A stretch of DNA of 64,000 nucleotides from Fructobacillus cardui (GTDB lineage Bacteria; Bacillota; Bacilli; Lactobacillales; Lactobacillaceae), in the NCBI RefSeq assembly GCF_023218935.1, contig NZ_JAJIAL010000007.1. The stretch is one strand, 5' to 3'. The position numbers were made by a program, and so were the translations under genes. The notes under the pieces were generated by a model. The model saw only the letters and a list, made by a program, of their open reading frames with translations. It did no database searches and was not told the origin of the DNA. Below are positions 25,421 through 33,747 of this stretch, one piece after another (within the stretch, counting starts at the first letter, position 1; each line of letters starts with the position of its first letter).

Positions 25421-27205
25421 CTAACCAAGTAATGTTTCTAGCTGATTTAACCGGTCTTCAAAGACGGCAAAGGCTTGGTCTAAGTATGCACCTTCTGTCA
25501 TATCAACGCCAGCCTTGGCGATGACTTCTAATGGACTCGCCGAGTTACCGGCCTTCAAATAGTCCTTATAGCGTTCTGCCTCACCCTTTTCCAAAATGTT
25601 TTGGGCCAGCGTTGTGGCAGCCGCTTCACCAGTCGCGTACTGGTAAACGTAGAAATTGTAGTAGAAGTGTGGAATTCGTGACCATTCGTAAGCGATTTCT
25701 GGGTCCTTGGTCAAATCAGGACCATAGAACTTTGAATCCAAATCGCCATAGTAAGCAGCCATGGCTTCGGCTGTCAACGGTTGACCCGCCGCGTCCTGGT
25801 CATGAATCCAAGCTTCAAAGTCAGCAAATTCCGTTTGACGGAAGACCGTCCCCTTAAAGCCGTCTAAGTATTGGTTCAAAACATAAGCTTGGACCTTAGG
25901 GTCATCATAGGTATTCAAAAGGTAATCCGTCAAGAGGGCTTCGTTGGTTGTTGAAGCAATTTCAGCTAAAAAGATTGGATAATCGCCGTAGTGGTATGGC
26001 TGGTTGTGACGAGTCAAATAAGAATGAACGGTATGACCCATTTCGTGGACCAAAGTATAGACGTTATCCAATGTATCCTGCCAATTCAGCAAGATATAAG
26101 GGTTGGTATCGTATGCCCCACCAGAGTAGGCCCCTGACCGCTTTCCCTTGTTTTCAACAACGTCAATCCAGCGCTCTGCAAAGGCCTTTTTGACCACTTC
26201 CAGATAATCCTCGCCCAATGGTGCTAATGCCTTTAAGGCAATTGCCTTGGCATCTTCATAGGTAACAGGCAAGTCCACATCATCTGTCAAAGACACATAC
26301 AAATCGTATGAATGAACTTCTTCCAAGCCCAAGACTTCCTTGCGCAATGAAACGTAGCGGTGCAAGAGTGGTAGGTTCTTTTCAACACGGCCCGTCAAGG
26401 TATCATAAACGGCCGTTGGAATCTGATTTGACAGCACGGCTGCTTCCTTAGCAGACTGATAGTGACGTGTCTTCGCCAAGAAGTTGTGCTTCTTAACTGT
26501 TGAAGACAAGGTAGAAGCAAAGGTATTCTTTAACGCCATATAAGCATCATAAAGGGTCGTGAAAGCCTGTTGACGCGTTGGCTGGTTCTTAGACCGCAAC
26601 ATCACGCCATAGAGGCCGTTCGTCAATTCTTCAACTTCACCGTTTTCCGTCACTACATCACCAAAATCCATATCGGCATTGTCGAGGGCCGAGAAGGTTT
26701 GTTCAGCCGATGACAAAACGGTTGAAGCACCCGCTAGCAAGGCCTCTTGGTCGGCAGGCAGTGTGTGGGCCTTTTCTGAAAGCAAAACATCAAAGAAATG
26801 TCGGTAAGGCACCAGTGCTTGATCTTCGAGATAAGTGGCCAGAGTCTTTTCATCAATTGCCAAAACTTCCGGTTGGAAGAAGGCGGTTGCCTGACTCACA
26901 GCGGCCAAAAGGTCCTGAGCTTGAGCATAAACACCAGCATAGTGGTTATTCGCCGTATCCTCATCATATTTTTGATTCGCATAGACGTAAATCTTTTCGA
27001 ATGACCGTTCGATTTGGAGGTCCGTTTCCAAACCGGCCAACAGGGTCTGGGCAGAATCACCAAGGTGACCGACATATTGGTCCAAGTCGGCTAGGCTATT
27101 CTTCAAAGCGGCAATCGCTTCTTTAAAGGCCTGGTCATCTGCAAAGACCGTGGTTAAATCCCAAGTCAGTTCCGTTGGCACTTCTTGTCGTGTGATTTGT
27201 CCCAT
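25421..27205 (-). CDS. pepF: Oligoendopeptidase F (M3 family zinc peptidase)
   Basis: About 594 aa, typical length. The zinc-binding HEMGH motif lies near 385, with the second glutamate ligand in the downstream LAEIASTTNEALL segment. PepF is a cytoplasmic peptidase cleaving 7-17-residue peptides. No clear SD is seen for the ATG at 27205 or the upstream TTG, so the exact start is uncertain. The gene ends 28 bases before the hydroxyacid reductase start. Confidence 0.93.
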   Translation of the reverse strand: MGQITRQEVPTELTWDLTTVFADDQAFKEAIAALKNSLADLDQYVGHLGDSAQTLLAGLETDLQIERSFEKIYVYANQKYDEDTANNHYAGVYAQAQDLLAAVSQATAFFQPEVLAIDEKTLATYLEDQALVPYRHFFDVLLSEKAHTLPADQEALLAGASTVLSSAEQTFSALDNADMDFGDVVTENGEVEELTNGLYGVMLRSKNQPTRQQAFTTLYDAYMALKNTFASTLSSTVKKHNFLAKTRHYQSAKEAAVLSNQIPTAVYDTLTGRVEKNLPLLHRYVSLRKEVLGLEEVHSYDLYVSLTDDVDLPVTYEDAKAIALKALAPLGEDYLEVVKKAFAERWIDVVENKGKRSGAYSGGAYDTNPYILLNWQDTLDNVYTLVHEMGHTVHSYLTRHNQPYHYGDYPIFLAEIASTTNEALLTDYLLNTYDDPKVQAYVLNQYLDGFKGTVFRQTEFADFEAWIHDQDAAGQPLTAEAMAAYYGDLDSKFYGPDLTKDPEIAYEWSRIPHFYYNFYVYQYATGEAAATTLAQNILEKGEAERYKDYLKAGNSASPLEVIAKAGVDMTEGAYLDQAFAVFEDRLNQLETLLG

Positions 27206-27281
27206 GTAGTTGTTGCCCAAGGCATTGGCTTGCTTCAGGCCCCCCTTTTTCTGATATTTTACTCATTTTAACATAGCAATC

Positions 27282-28367
27282 TTAATCTACGACAAATTGC
27301 AGGAGCTTTATCACTAGAATTTTATCGCCTTGTAAGCAGATGACCCCACTCGCTGCCAAATCATCATAAGCCGCTTTCAAAATTTTCTTGTGGTCTTGAA
27401 AACTGGGGTAAAAATACTGCCTTAAACGGGCACTAAGACTTTCCTCAAAGATCCAATGATTAAGCCCAACTCTTTCCAATAACAGGACCAAAACCAGCCT
27501 AAAATGCCAGTTTGGCACTGCTAGGCCAAAAGCTTGCCCCAATAAGCACCAATCAGGAATTTGGTCAAGCCGGTACCCCCGTTCATAAAGGTAATTAACC
27601 AGGTCAATGTTGACCCGTCCCTGCACCATCAGCAAGGTCAGCTTTGTTCGCTGGTAAAGTAGGTGCTGAGCTAGGTCACTGGTCGAGCTGACGAACTTTG
27701 TCTGATTAACGATTGGTTGGTCGGTTAACTGCCTCCCTACTCGCCCGCCATTATCAGCACCATTAGCCACGCTGGACAAGACGGGCCCAAAACCAGTCTG
27801 ACTTTCATATTGGAGCTGATGGAAATCCGTTTTAGAAAAGTTAAACCGGGTGTCAAAGCGTTTCTGCTTGGGTACATAAAAAAATAGTCGGCCGCAGTAA
27901 AGAAACCGACAAGTTAATTCGCCTGACAAGCGCCGGTGATAGTAGACAGGCCCCCAAAACCCACAAGTACCTCTAATCCGAGACTTTGCAGGCCTTGATT
28001 GCGTTCTTGTAGACGTTTTTTGCCAATTGGTGAGCCATTGATACTCAATTGCCAAATCCGTCCCTGGCGGGCGTTTAACCAATAGATCCGGGCGCTGACT
28101 AATTTGACTTAAAACTGGTTCGACCACTACCTGATAGTCTTTTGCAAAATACCGATAGAGTGCCATCTTACCCAAGAGATGATCGATTGTTTCGCCCTCC
28201 GTAAAAGAGTGGCAGCCCACCTGCACCTGGTGAGCAAAGTGGGCCACATTTTGTTGACCGTGACGAAGCACCACAGGCTTTTTGCAGGCCGGACACCGTT
28301 AATTTTCGCTTCAATTAGCCAAATTGGCAAAGCAGTATTGATTGAATGAATTAATCGCAAGTAACAT
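27282..28367 (-). pseudogene. coiA: Competence protein CoiA, multiply disrupted
   Basis: From ATG 28367 the frame reads MLLAINSFNQYCFANLAN, then a TGA (28311-28313), three codons, a TAA (28299-28301), then RCPACKKPVVLRHGQQNVAHFAHQ. This is the zinc-finger/HFAH start of CoiA interrupted by two stops. Further on, the IEYQ..SPIGKKRLQERNQG nuclease-like segment is readable only in the +1 frame and the frame returns near PVYYHRRLS, so two compensating indels are also present. The C-terminal part (about 27290-27700) is continuous. CoiA helps recombination of incoming DNA in competent cells; this copy is almost certainly non-functional. Confidence 0.85.
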
Positions 28368-28368
28368 A

Positions 28369-28408
28369 AAAAGGGCCTCTCAGTCAGTTAGACGAGAGAG
28401 CCCTTTAA
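28369..28408 (-). terminator. Terminator of the glutamine-type ABC operon
   Basis: AAAGGGCTCTCTC ... GAGAGGCCCTTT stem followed by five T on the minus strand, directly before the coiA remnant. Confidence 0.88.
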
Positions 28409-28420
28409 AATCATTTTTAA

Positions 28421-29866
28421 TTAATCTAAACGCTTCTTTAACCAGTTTGAGAACCAAGTCAACAGCGTAATCACAATCATGTAAATCAAACCGATAATGG
28501 CCCAAACACGAAATCCTTGTGAGTTACGAGCAACAATCAGTGTTCCCGTTTGTGTCAATTCCAAAATTCCGATGGCAGACAAGATTGACGTGTCCTTCAA
28601 AGTAATGATGAACTGGTTAACAAACGATGGCACCATAATCTTCAAACCTTGTGGCACCACGACCTTAGACATTGCCTTACCGTAAGGCAATCCCAATGAA
28701 CGAGCAGCTTCCATCTGTCCTCGGTCAACGGCTTCAAAACCACCGCGAACAAAGGCACCGGTATAAGCACCCTCATTCAAAATCAGCGTCAACAAGCCGG
28801 CCGTAAAGGCAGGAATCTTCGTTCCGATAACACCTGGCAAACCAATATAAATGAAGAAGGCCAAGACCATCAGTGGCAAACCACGGAAGGCGTAGATAAT
28901 CGTTGTGGATAACCCACGCAAGAACTTTGACTTAGCCACACCCATCAAACCAAGGACCAAGCCCAAAAGAGAAGCGAGGATAATACCAGCGACGGTCAAC
29001 TCGATTGTTTGAACCAAGCCGTCGAAGAAGGCCTTCTTGTTTGAACGCAAGATACCCCAAGTAGAGTTATTATCAGCAGATGAACCCGTAAAGTTTGTCT
29101 GGTCTGATTTCAAATACTTATCAACAATCTTTTGATAAGAACCATCGGCCTTCATTTCCTTCAAGGTCTTGTTAAAATCAGCAATCAACTGTGGGTTTTG
29201 CCCCTTCTTAACGAAGAAGCCGTAGCCACCGGCGTTACCAGGGTTATTTGGATTCTTAACTTCCAAATCTAGGCCGTTTTTAATGGCGTACTGGATAACA
29301 GGCATATCTTCAAAGGTAGCAGCACTGTTACCGTTGACAACATCGTTGTACATTGTGTCCGTATCGTTGAAATACTTAACCTTAAAACCATACTTCTTTT
29401 GCAAGGACAAGCCGTAGTTTGAGGCAGCCGTCCCAGACTTCAAGGCAACTGTCTTACCCTTCAATTCGGATAATGACTTAATCTTGGAGCCCTTCTTGGT
29501 AATCCAAGCAACACCAGTCTTATAGTATGGATCCGAAACATCATAGACTTGCTTTCGTTCATCCGTGATGGCCATTCCCGCAATAATTCCATCTGCCTGG
29601 CCGTTAGCAACCATTTGAGCAGCGGCATTAAAGGACATTGGCTTCAATGTGTAGGTGAAGTGGTTTCTTTTCGCCACTTCCTTCAAAATATCTTGGTCAA
29701 TACCGACGTACTCATTATTTTTGTCTTGGAAATCAAAGGGTGCATAAGTTGCATCCGTTGAGATGACATAATTAGGTTCAGCAGCATTTGCCTTCGTTCC
29801 AAAGGCAAAAAGCCCCAAGAAAAGCGTGAACGCCACCAAAATCGGCTTTACTCGTTGGTTGACCAT
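28421..29866 (-). CDS. glnP: Fused substrate-binding protein / permease of a glutamine-type ABC transporter (copy 2)
   Basis: About 481 aa. A signal peptide (about 1-30, ending ANA) precedes a periplasmic-type binding domain starting YVISTDATYAPFDFQDKN (35-260), followed by a His/Glu/Gln/Arg-type permease domain with an EAA-like loop (EAARSLGLPYGKAMSKVVVPQGL). It captures a polar amino acid outside the cell and forms the membrane channel. The start at 29866 fits AGGAAG spacing better than the ATG at 29875. It is the third gene of an operon with glnQ and a paralogue (about 482 aa) on either side of the ATPase. No PLP or other enzyme genes are linked. Confidence 0.9.
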   Translation of the reverse strand: MVNQRVKPILVAFTLFLGLFAFGTKANAAEPNYVISTDATYAPFDFQDKNNEYVGIDQDILKEVAKRNHFTYTLKPMSFNAAAQMVANGQADGIIAGMAITDERKQVYDVSDPYYKTGVAWITKKGSKIKSLSELKGKTVALKSGTAASNYGLSLQKKYGFKVKYFNDTDTMYNDVVNGNSAATFEDMPVIQYAIKNGLDLEVKNPNNPGNAGGYGFFVKKGQNPQLIADFNKTLKEMKADGSYQKIVDKYLKSDQTNFTGSSADNNSTWGILRSNKKAFFDGLVQTIELTVAGIILASLLGLVLGLMGVAKSKFLRGLSTTIIYAFRGLPLMVLAFFIYIGLPGVIGTKIPAFTAGLLTLILNEGAYTGAFVRGGFEAVDRGQMEAARSLGLPYGKAMSKVVVPQGLKIMVPSFVNQFIITLKDTSILSAIGILELTQTGTLIVARNSQGFRVWAIIGLIYMIVITLLTWFSNWLKKRLD

Positions 29867-29911
29867 TGTATTCATTCTTCCTATCTTTTCGTGTTAAGCG
29901 ACCAATTGACT

Positions 29912-30661
29912 TTAGGCTTGCATCACCTTTGACAAGAAGGTTTGCAAACGCTCATTCTTTGGTGCATTAAACACTTCTTCAGGCGTACCAGATTCTTGAA
30001 TCTTACCAGATTCGAAGAAGACAACCCGGTCAGCCACTTGCTTGGCAAAGCCCATTTCATGGGTAACGATAATCATCGTCATTCCTGACTTAGCCAAATC
30101 CTTCATCACATCCAAAACATCGCCAACCATTTCTGGATCCAAGGCTGATGTTGGCTCATCAAAAAGCATAATGTCTGGGTCCATTGCCAAGGCACGGGCG
30201 ATAGCAACACGTTGCTTTTGGCCACCTGACAATGAGTTCACTGATTTGTCAGCCTTATCTGACAGGCCAACAGTTGCTAATAATTCCTTACCACGCTTGT
30301 CTGCTTCTTCCTTTGTCATCTTACCCAATTGAACAGGTGCCAAAGTAATGTTTTGCAAAACAGTGTAGTTGTTAAAGAGGTTAAAGTTCTGGAACACCAT
30401 TCCGATGTTTTCGCGAACCTTATTAATATCAGTCTTTGGATCAGAAATGTCGTAACCATCAACTTCAACCAAACCAGAGTTTGGCATTTCCAACTGATTT
30501 AACATCCGCAAGAAGGTTGACTTTCCTGAACCAGAAGGCCCAATCATTACAACAACTTCGTTGGCCATCACGTCCAAAGAGATGTCACGCAAAACGTGGT
30601 TATCGCCATATGACTTGTTAACCTTGTCTACGTGTACTTTCACTTGCTTTTCTTCACTCAT
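29912..30661 (-). CDS. glnQ: Polar amino acid ABC transporter ATPase
   Basis: 249 aa. Walker A GPSGSGKST at 41-49, signature LSGGQ at 144-148, Walker B IMLFDEP at 164-170, then the H-loop in VTHEMG. It overlaps the end of the upstream fused permease gene by four bases (ATGA) and is followed by a second fused permease after 45 bases. As the only ATPase of the operon it probably drives both. Confidence 0.95.
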   Translation of the reverse strand: MSEEKQVKVHVDKVNKSYGDNHVLRDISLDVMANEVVVMIGPSGSGKSTFLRMLNQLEMPNSGLVEVDGYDISDPKTDINKVRENIGMVFQNFNLFNNYTVLQNITLAPVQLGKMTKEEADKRGKELLATVGLSDKADKSVNSLSGGQKQRVAIARALAMDPDIMLFDEPTSALDPEMVGDVLDVMKDLAKSGMTMIIVTHEMGFAKQVADRVVFFESGKIQESGTPEEVFNAPKNERLQTFLSKVMQA

Positions 30662-32106
30662 GCTCGTGTCCTTTTTTCAACCCAGTTACTCAACCATGTA
30701 AGTAACGTAATTACAATTAAGTATATCACAGCGATAATTGCCCAGACACGGAATCCCTGTGAATTCCGAGTAACAATCAACGTACCAGTCTGTGTCAATT
30801 CCAAAATACCGATAGCAGACAAAATTGATGTGTCCTTCAAGGTAATAATGAATTGGTTAATAAAACTTGGAATCATTAACTTCAAGCCTTGCGGAATAAT
30901 AACCTTACGCATAGCCTTTGAATGAGAAAGTCCCAATGAACGTGCGGCTTCCATTTGACCACCGTCAACAGAATTGAAACCACCACGAACGAAGGCCCCT
31001 GTATAAGCTCCTTCATTTAAAATCAGTGTCAAAACACCAGCCATAAAGGCAGGAATTTTAATGCCAATCACACCAGGCAAACCGATGTAAATGAAGAAGG
31101 CCAAAACCATCATTGGCATTCCACGGAAGATATAGATAATCGTTGTTGACAAGCCACGCAAAAACTTTGATTTCGCCACACCCATGACACCCAAGAGCAA
31201 GCCCCAGATAGTTGCCAGGATAATTCCAACAATCGTCAAGTAAAGTGTTTCCTTCAAACCTGTCCAGAAAGCTGATGAGTTTGAACGCAAGATACCAAAG
31301 ACGGAGTTGTTGTCAGACGCTGAACCAGTAAAAGTTGATGCCTTCGCATCCAAGTACTTGTTGACAATCTTGTCGTAAGTACCATCCTTCTTGATGGCAG
31401 CAAAGCCTTTGTCAAAGGCAGCCAACAAAGCAGCGTTAGCACCCTTCTTAACGGCAAAGCCATAGTCACCGGCGTTAAATGGATCCTTAGGGTTTTGAAC
31501 CTTCAATTCTGTTCCGTTCTTAACGGCATACTGCAAAACAGGAAGGTCACCGAAAGTAGCGGCTGTGTTCCCGTTAATCACATCACGGTATGAAGTATCG
31601 GAATCAGAGAAGTAAGTAATCTTGAAACCATACTTTGATTGGATTGATTCGGCATACTGTGCACCGGAAGTTCCAGTCTTCAAAGCAACCGTCTTACCCT
31701 TTAAATCAGACAAAGACTTGATTTTTGAATCCTTGGCAGTTGCCCAGCCAATTCCACTACGGTAGTAAGGCGTTGAGAAATCAAAAACCTGACGACGGGC
31801 ATCCGTAATTGACATTCCAGCAATTACCCCATCGGCTTGGTCAGAAGCAACAGCCTGGGTAGCAGCGTTGAAGGACATTGGCTTTAATTCATATGTAAAT
31901 CCTTCACGCTTGGCAATAGTGGCCAAGATGTCTTGGTCAATTCCAACGTACTTGTTATTCTTATCTTGGAAATCAAAGGGTGCGTAAGTAGCATCCGTGG
32001 CGATAATGTAGTGGGGTTCGCTGGCCGAAGCTGGCTTTTGGCTTGCCACACCAAAGGCCAGGAAGGCTGCCACTACAGTCACCAAAGTCATTAGTACTTT
32101 TTTCAT
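30658..32106 (-). CDS. glnP: Fused substrate-binding protein / permease of a glutamine-type ABC transporter (copy 1)
   Basis: 482 aa with the same layout as copy 2: signal peptide, binding domain from about 30, permease domain from about 275. The permease halves of the copies are much more alike than their binding domains, which differ at many positions, so the two may bind different ligands. It is the first gene of the operon. A -10 TATAAT near 32131-32136 and a cluster of CTAAC/GTTAG half-sites lie upstream, shared with the divergent glycosyltransferase gene. Confidence 0.9.
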   Translation of the reverse strand: MKKVLMTLVTVVAAFLAFGVASQKPASASEPHYIIATDATYAPFDFQDKNNKYVGIDQDILATIAKREGFTYELKPMSFNAATQAVASDQADGVIAGMSITDARRQVFDFSTPYYRSGIGWATAKDSKIKSLSDLKGKTVALKTGTSGAQYAESIQSKYGFKITYFSDSDTSYRDVINGNTAATFGDLPVLQYAVKNGTELKVQNPKDPFNAGDYGFAVKKGANAALLAAFDKGFAAIKKDGTYDKIVNKYLDAKASTFTGSASDNNSVFGILRSNSSAFWTGLKETLYLTIVGIILATIWGLLLGVMGVAKSKFLRGLSTTIIYIFRGMPMMVLAFFIYIGLPGVIGIKIPAFMAGVLTLILNEGAYTGAFVRGGFNSVDGGQMEAARSLGLSHSKAMRKVIIPQGLKLMIPSFINQFIITLKDTSILSAIGILELTQTGTLIVTRNSQGFRVWAIIAVIYLIVITLLTWLSNWVEKRTRA

Positions 32107-32140
32107 AATAACCTCTTTTTCATAATGTTCCCATTATATC

Positions 32141-32188
32141 AAAAACTAACAAGGCATTTACTAACAATGTTAGTTTTTATTACGTTAG
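32141..32188. promoter_or_regulatory. Divergent operator-like cluster of CTAAC/GTTAG half-sites
   Basis: CTAAC occurs at 32146-32150 and 32161-32165 and GTTAG at 32169-32173 and 32184-32188, giving ACTAAC-AAT-GTTAGT as a near-perfect central palindrome and AAAAACTAACA/TGTTAGTTTTT as longer outer arms. It lies between the -10 of the ABC operon and the glycosyltransferase promoter. The binding protein is unknown. Confidence 0.6.
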
Positions 32189-32218
32189 TGGTCTAGTCCG
32201 AAAGGGTGAATGGAGTCT

Positions 32219-32226
32219 GCTATAAT
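32219..32226 (+). promoter_or_regulatory. Extended -10 promoter giving a probably leaderless mRNA
   Basis: TGCTATAAT ends eight bases before ATG 32234. Transcription would start at or next to the ATG. No fitting -35 is seen. The alternative ATG at 32210 lies upstream of this -10. Confidence 0.6.
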
Positions 32227-32233
32227 AGACTTC

Positions 32234-33232
32234 ATGACTAATTGGATTACCCAAACAATTGAACCATGGATGCCAAAAGGCGCTTTGAAGGCCAAGGACG
32301 ACTATGCCAAAATCGCTCAAGCAAGCGGTTTCTCTCACCTTCCTCTTGAGCGTTACAACGATCAGCGTTTCTCAAAAGAAGAGCGTCGAAAGCGCATTAA
32401 GGAGGCACTCAAACTGAGTGTACCAGGTGATACCGTGGTTCATCAATTCCCAACTTACATGAGTGCTGATTTTGAAGCCGAATGGTTGGCAGCTATTAAA
32501 GACAAAAAAGCTAATTATGTCTTATTAATTCACGACTTCGAACCCTTTCGAGTAACAAAAGCTAACCCGACGGAATTCACTTTGGCCCAAAAGGCCGACC
32601 TCATCATCACCCATTCAGAGGCGATGAGCCAAGCCTTAGCAAAAATGGGCGTTAACCAAAAAACGATTGTCCAACCACTTTTTGACTACTTGGGGCCAAA
32701 TCCATCCCTTGCTGTCTATCAAAAAATTCTAAATTATGCCGGCACTTGGCAAAAAGCCCCCTGGCTACAAGATTATCAAGGACCGGCGCTGCAGCTCTTT
32801 GGTAATCGCCCCAAGAAGTGGCGCGATTGGCAAACGCCAGCAGATATTAAATGGGCCGGCAATTTCGAACCCGACGACATCCAAAACCACTTGGATGCCG
32901 GGTTCGGTTTGCTTTGGGATAGCAATTTCGATACCCTCCACTATCAAAGCTACACGAAAATCAATGCCCCACATAAGGCCAGCCTCTACCTCAAGGCCGG
33001 CCTGCCCCTCATCGCCTGGCAAGAAAGCCATATCGGCCGGTTGATTGATCGCTACCAAATCGGTTTCACCATCAAAAATTTAGCCAAACTAGAAAACCTG
33101 ATGAAAACCATAACGGCCGACCAGTATCAAAACTGGCAGAATAACCTCTTGCCACTGCGAGAACAGGTTAGCGAAGGGTTCTTTACTAAAAAAACGCTTG
33201 AAGCCGTTACTGATTTCTTCCATAGAAACTAG
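32234..33232 (+). CDS. Glycosyltransferase of the Gtf3 / beta-1,6-galactofuranosyltransferase-like family
   Basis: 332 aa. The N-terminal MTNWITQTIEPW followed by KAKDDYAKIAQASGF, then VLLIHDFEPFR and HSEAMSQALAKMGV, and the C-terminal HKASLYLKAGLPLIAWQESHIGRLI segment match the small GT-B family that uses UDP-sugars to extend glycoprotein or cell-wall glycans in lactobacilli. Acceptor unknown. It is monocistronic between two terminators and divergent from the ABC operon. The chosen start matches family N-termini and the promoter position; starting at 32210 (AAGGG upstream) would add eight residues. Confidence 0.78.
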   Translation: MTNWITQTIEPWMPKGALKAKDDYAKIAQASGFSHLPLERYNDQRFSKEERRKRIKEALKLSVPGDTVVHQFPTYMSADFEAEWLAAIKDKKANYVLLIHDFEPFRVTKANPTEFTLAQKADLIITHSEAMSQALAKMGVNQKTIVQPLFDYLGPNPSLAVYQKILNYAGTWQKAPWLQDYQGPALQLFGNRPKKWRDWQTPADIKWAGNFEPDDIQNHLDAGFGLLWDSNFDTLHYQSYTKINAPHKASLYLKAGLPLIAWQESHIGRLIDRYQIGFTIKNLAKLENLMKTITADQYQNWQNNLLPLREQVSEGFFTKKTLEAVTDFFHRN

Positions 33233-33250
33233 CTAACTGCATTAGTACAT

Positions 33251-33305
33251 AAAAAAGCACCGCGAAGCGGCCAATTTTACTTGGTCGTCTGCAGTGCTCT
33301 TTTTT
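33251..33305. terminator. Bidirectional terminator
   Basis: AGCAC.GC...GC.GTGCT imperfect stem with inner CCAA/TTGG, flanked by A6 on one side and T6 on the other. It serves the glycosyltransferase (+) and the 145-aa gene (-). Confidence 0.85.
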
Positions 33306-33741
33306 ATACACCAAAGATTTTAGCAACTTGCGTTTGAACCTTGTTCAAGTAAGTTTCCTGGTCAGCTTCAGATTGAGCAAACTTTTCGTCGTCAACCTTT
33401 TGGCCATCAAGGATCAATGCATCAGCCATCATGGCTGTTGCGTCGGCGTAATCCTGGTAAACTTTCGCCAACGTCTTGTGGGTACCCATAAAACGAACGG
33501 GTACGGTCAAGGCGGCTAAAGTCTTAGCGTTTTCTTGGTAAACAGCCACAGCATCCTCAAATTCCGCCTTTACTTCGGCAAAATCAGCCTTGGACATGTC
33601 AGCGACTGCTGATTCTTGCTTAGCTGAATCTAATTTGACGAAAAATGGTGAAACGTGGTCAGCTGTCTCCTGAGTCTTCGTCAAGACATCTTGGAGTGCT
33701 TGGAGATAATACTGTAATTGCTTGGGGTTAAATTTTGCCAC
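33304..33741 (-). CDS. Uncharacterised helical 145-aa protein
   Basis: 145 aa, acidic, no Cys, no signal peptide or membrane segment. The composition (Ala, Lys, Glu, Asp, Gln) and heptad-like spacing suggest an all-alpha cytosolic protein. I do not recognise a family. The start is GTG 33741 with AAAGGAT upstream. It begins six bases after the stop of the cation ATPase gene, so the two are probably co-transcribed and the riboswitch would control it too. Confidence 0.72.
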   Translation of the reverse strand: MAKFNPKQLQYYLQALQDVLTKTQETADHVSPFFVKLDSAKQESAVADMSKADFAEVKAEFEDAVAVYQENAKTLAALTVPVRFMGTHKTLAKVYQDYADATAMMADALILDGQKVDDEKFAQSEADQETYLNKVQTQVAKIFGV

Positions 33742-33747
33742 TATGCT

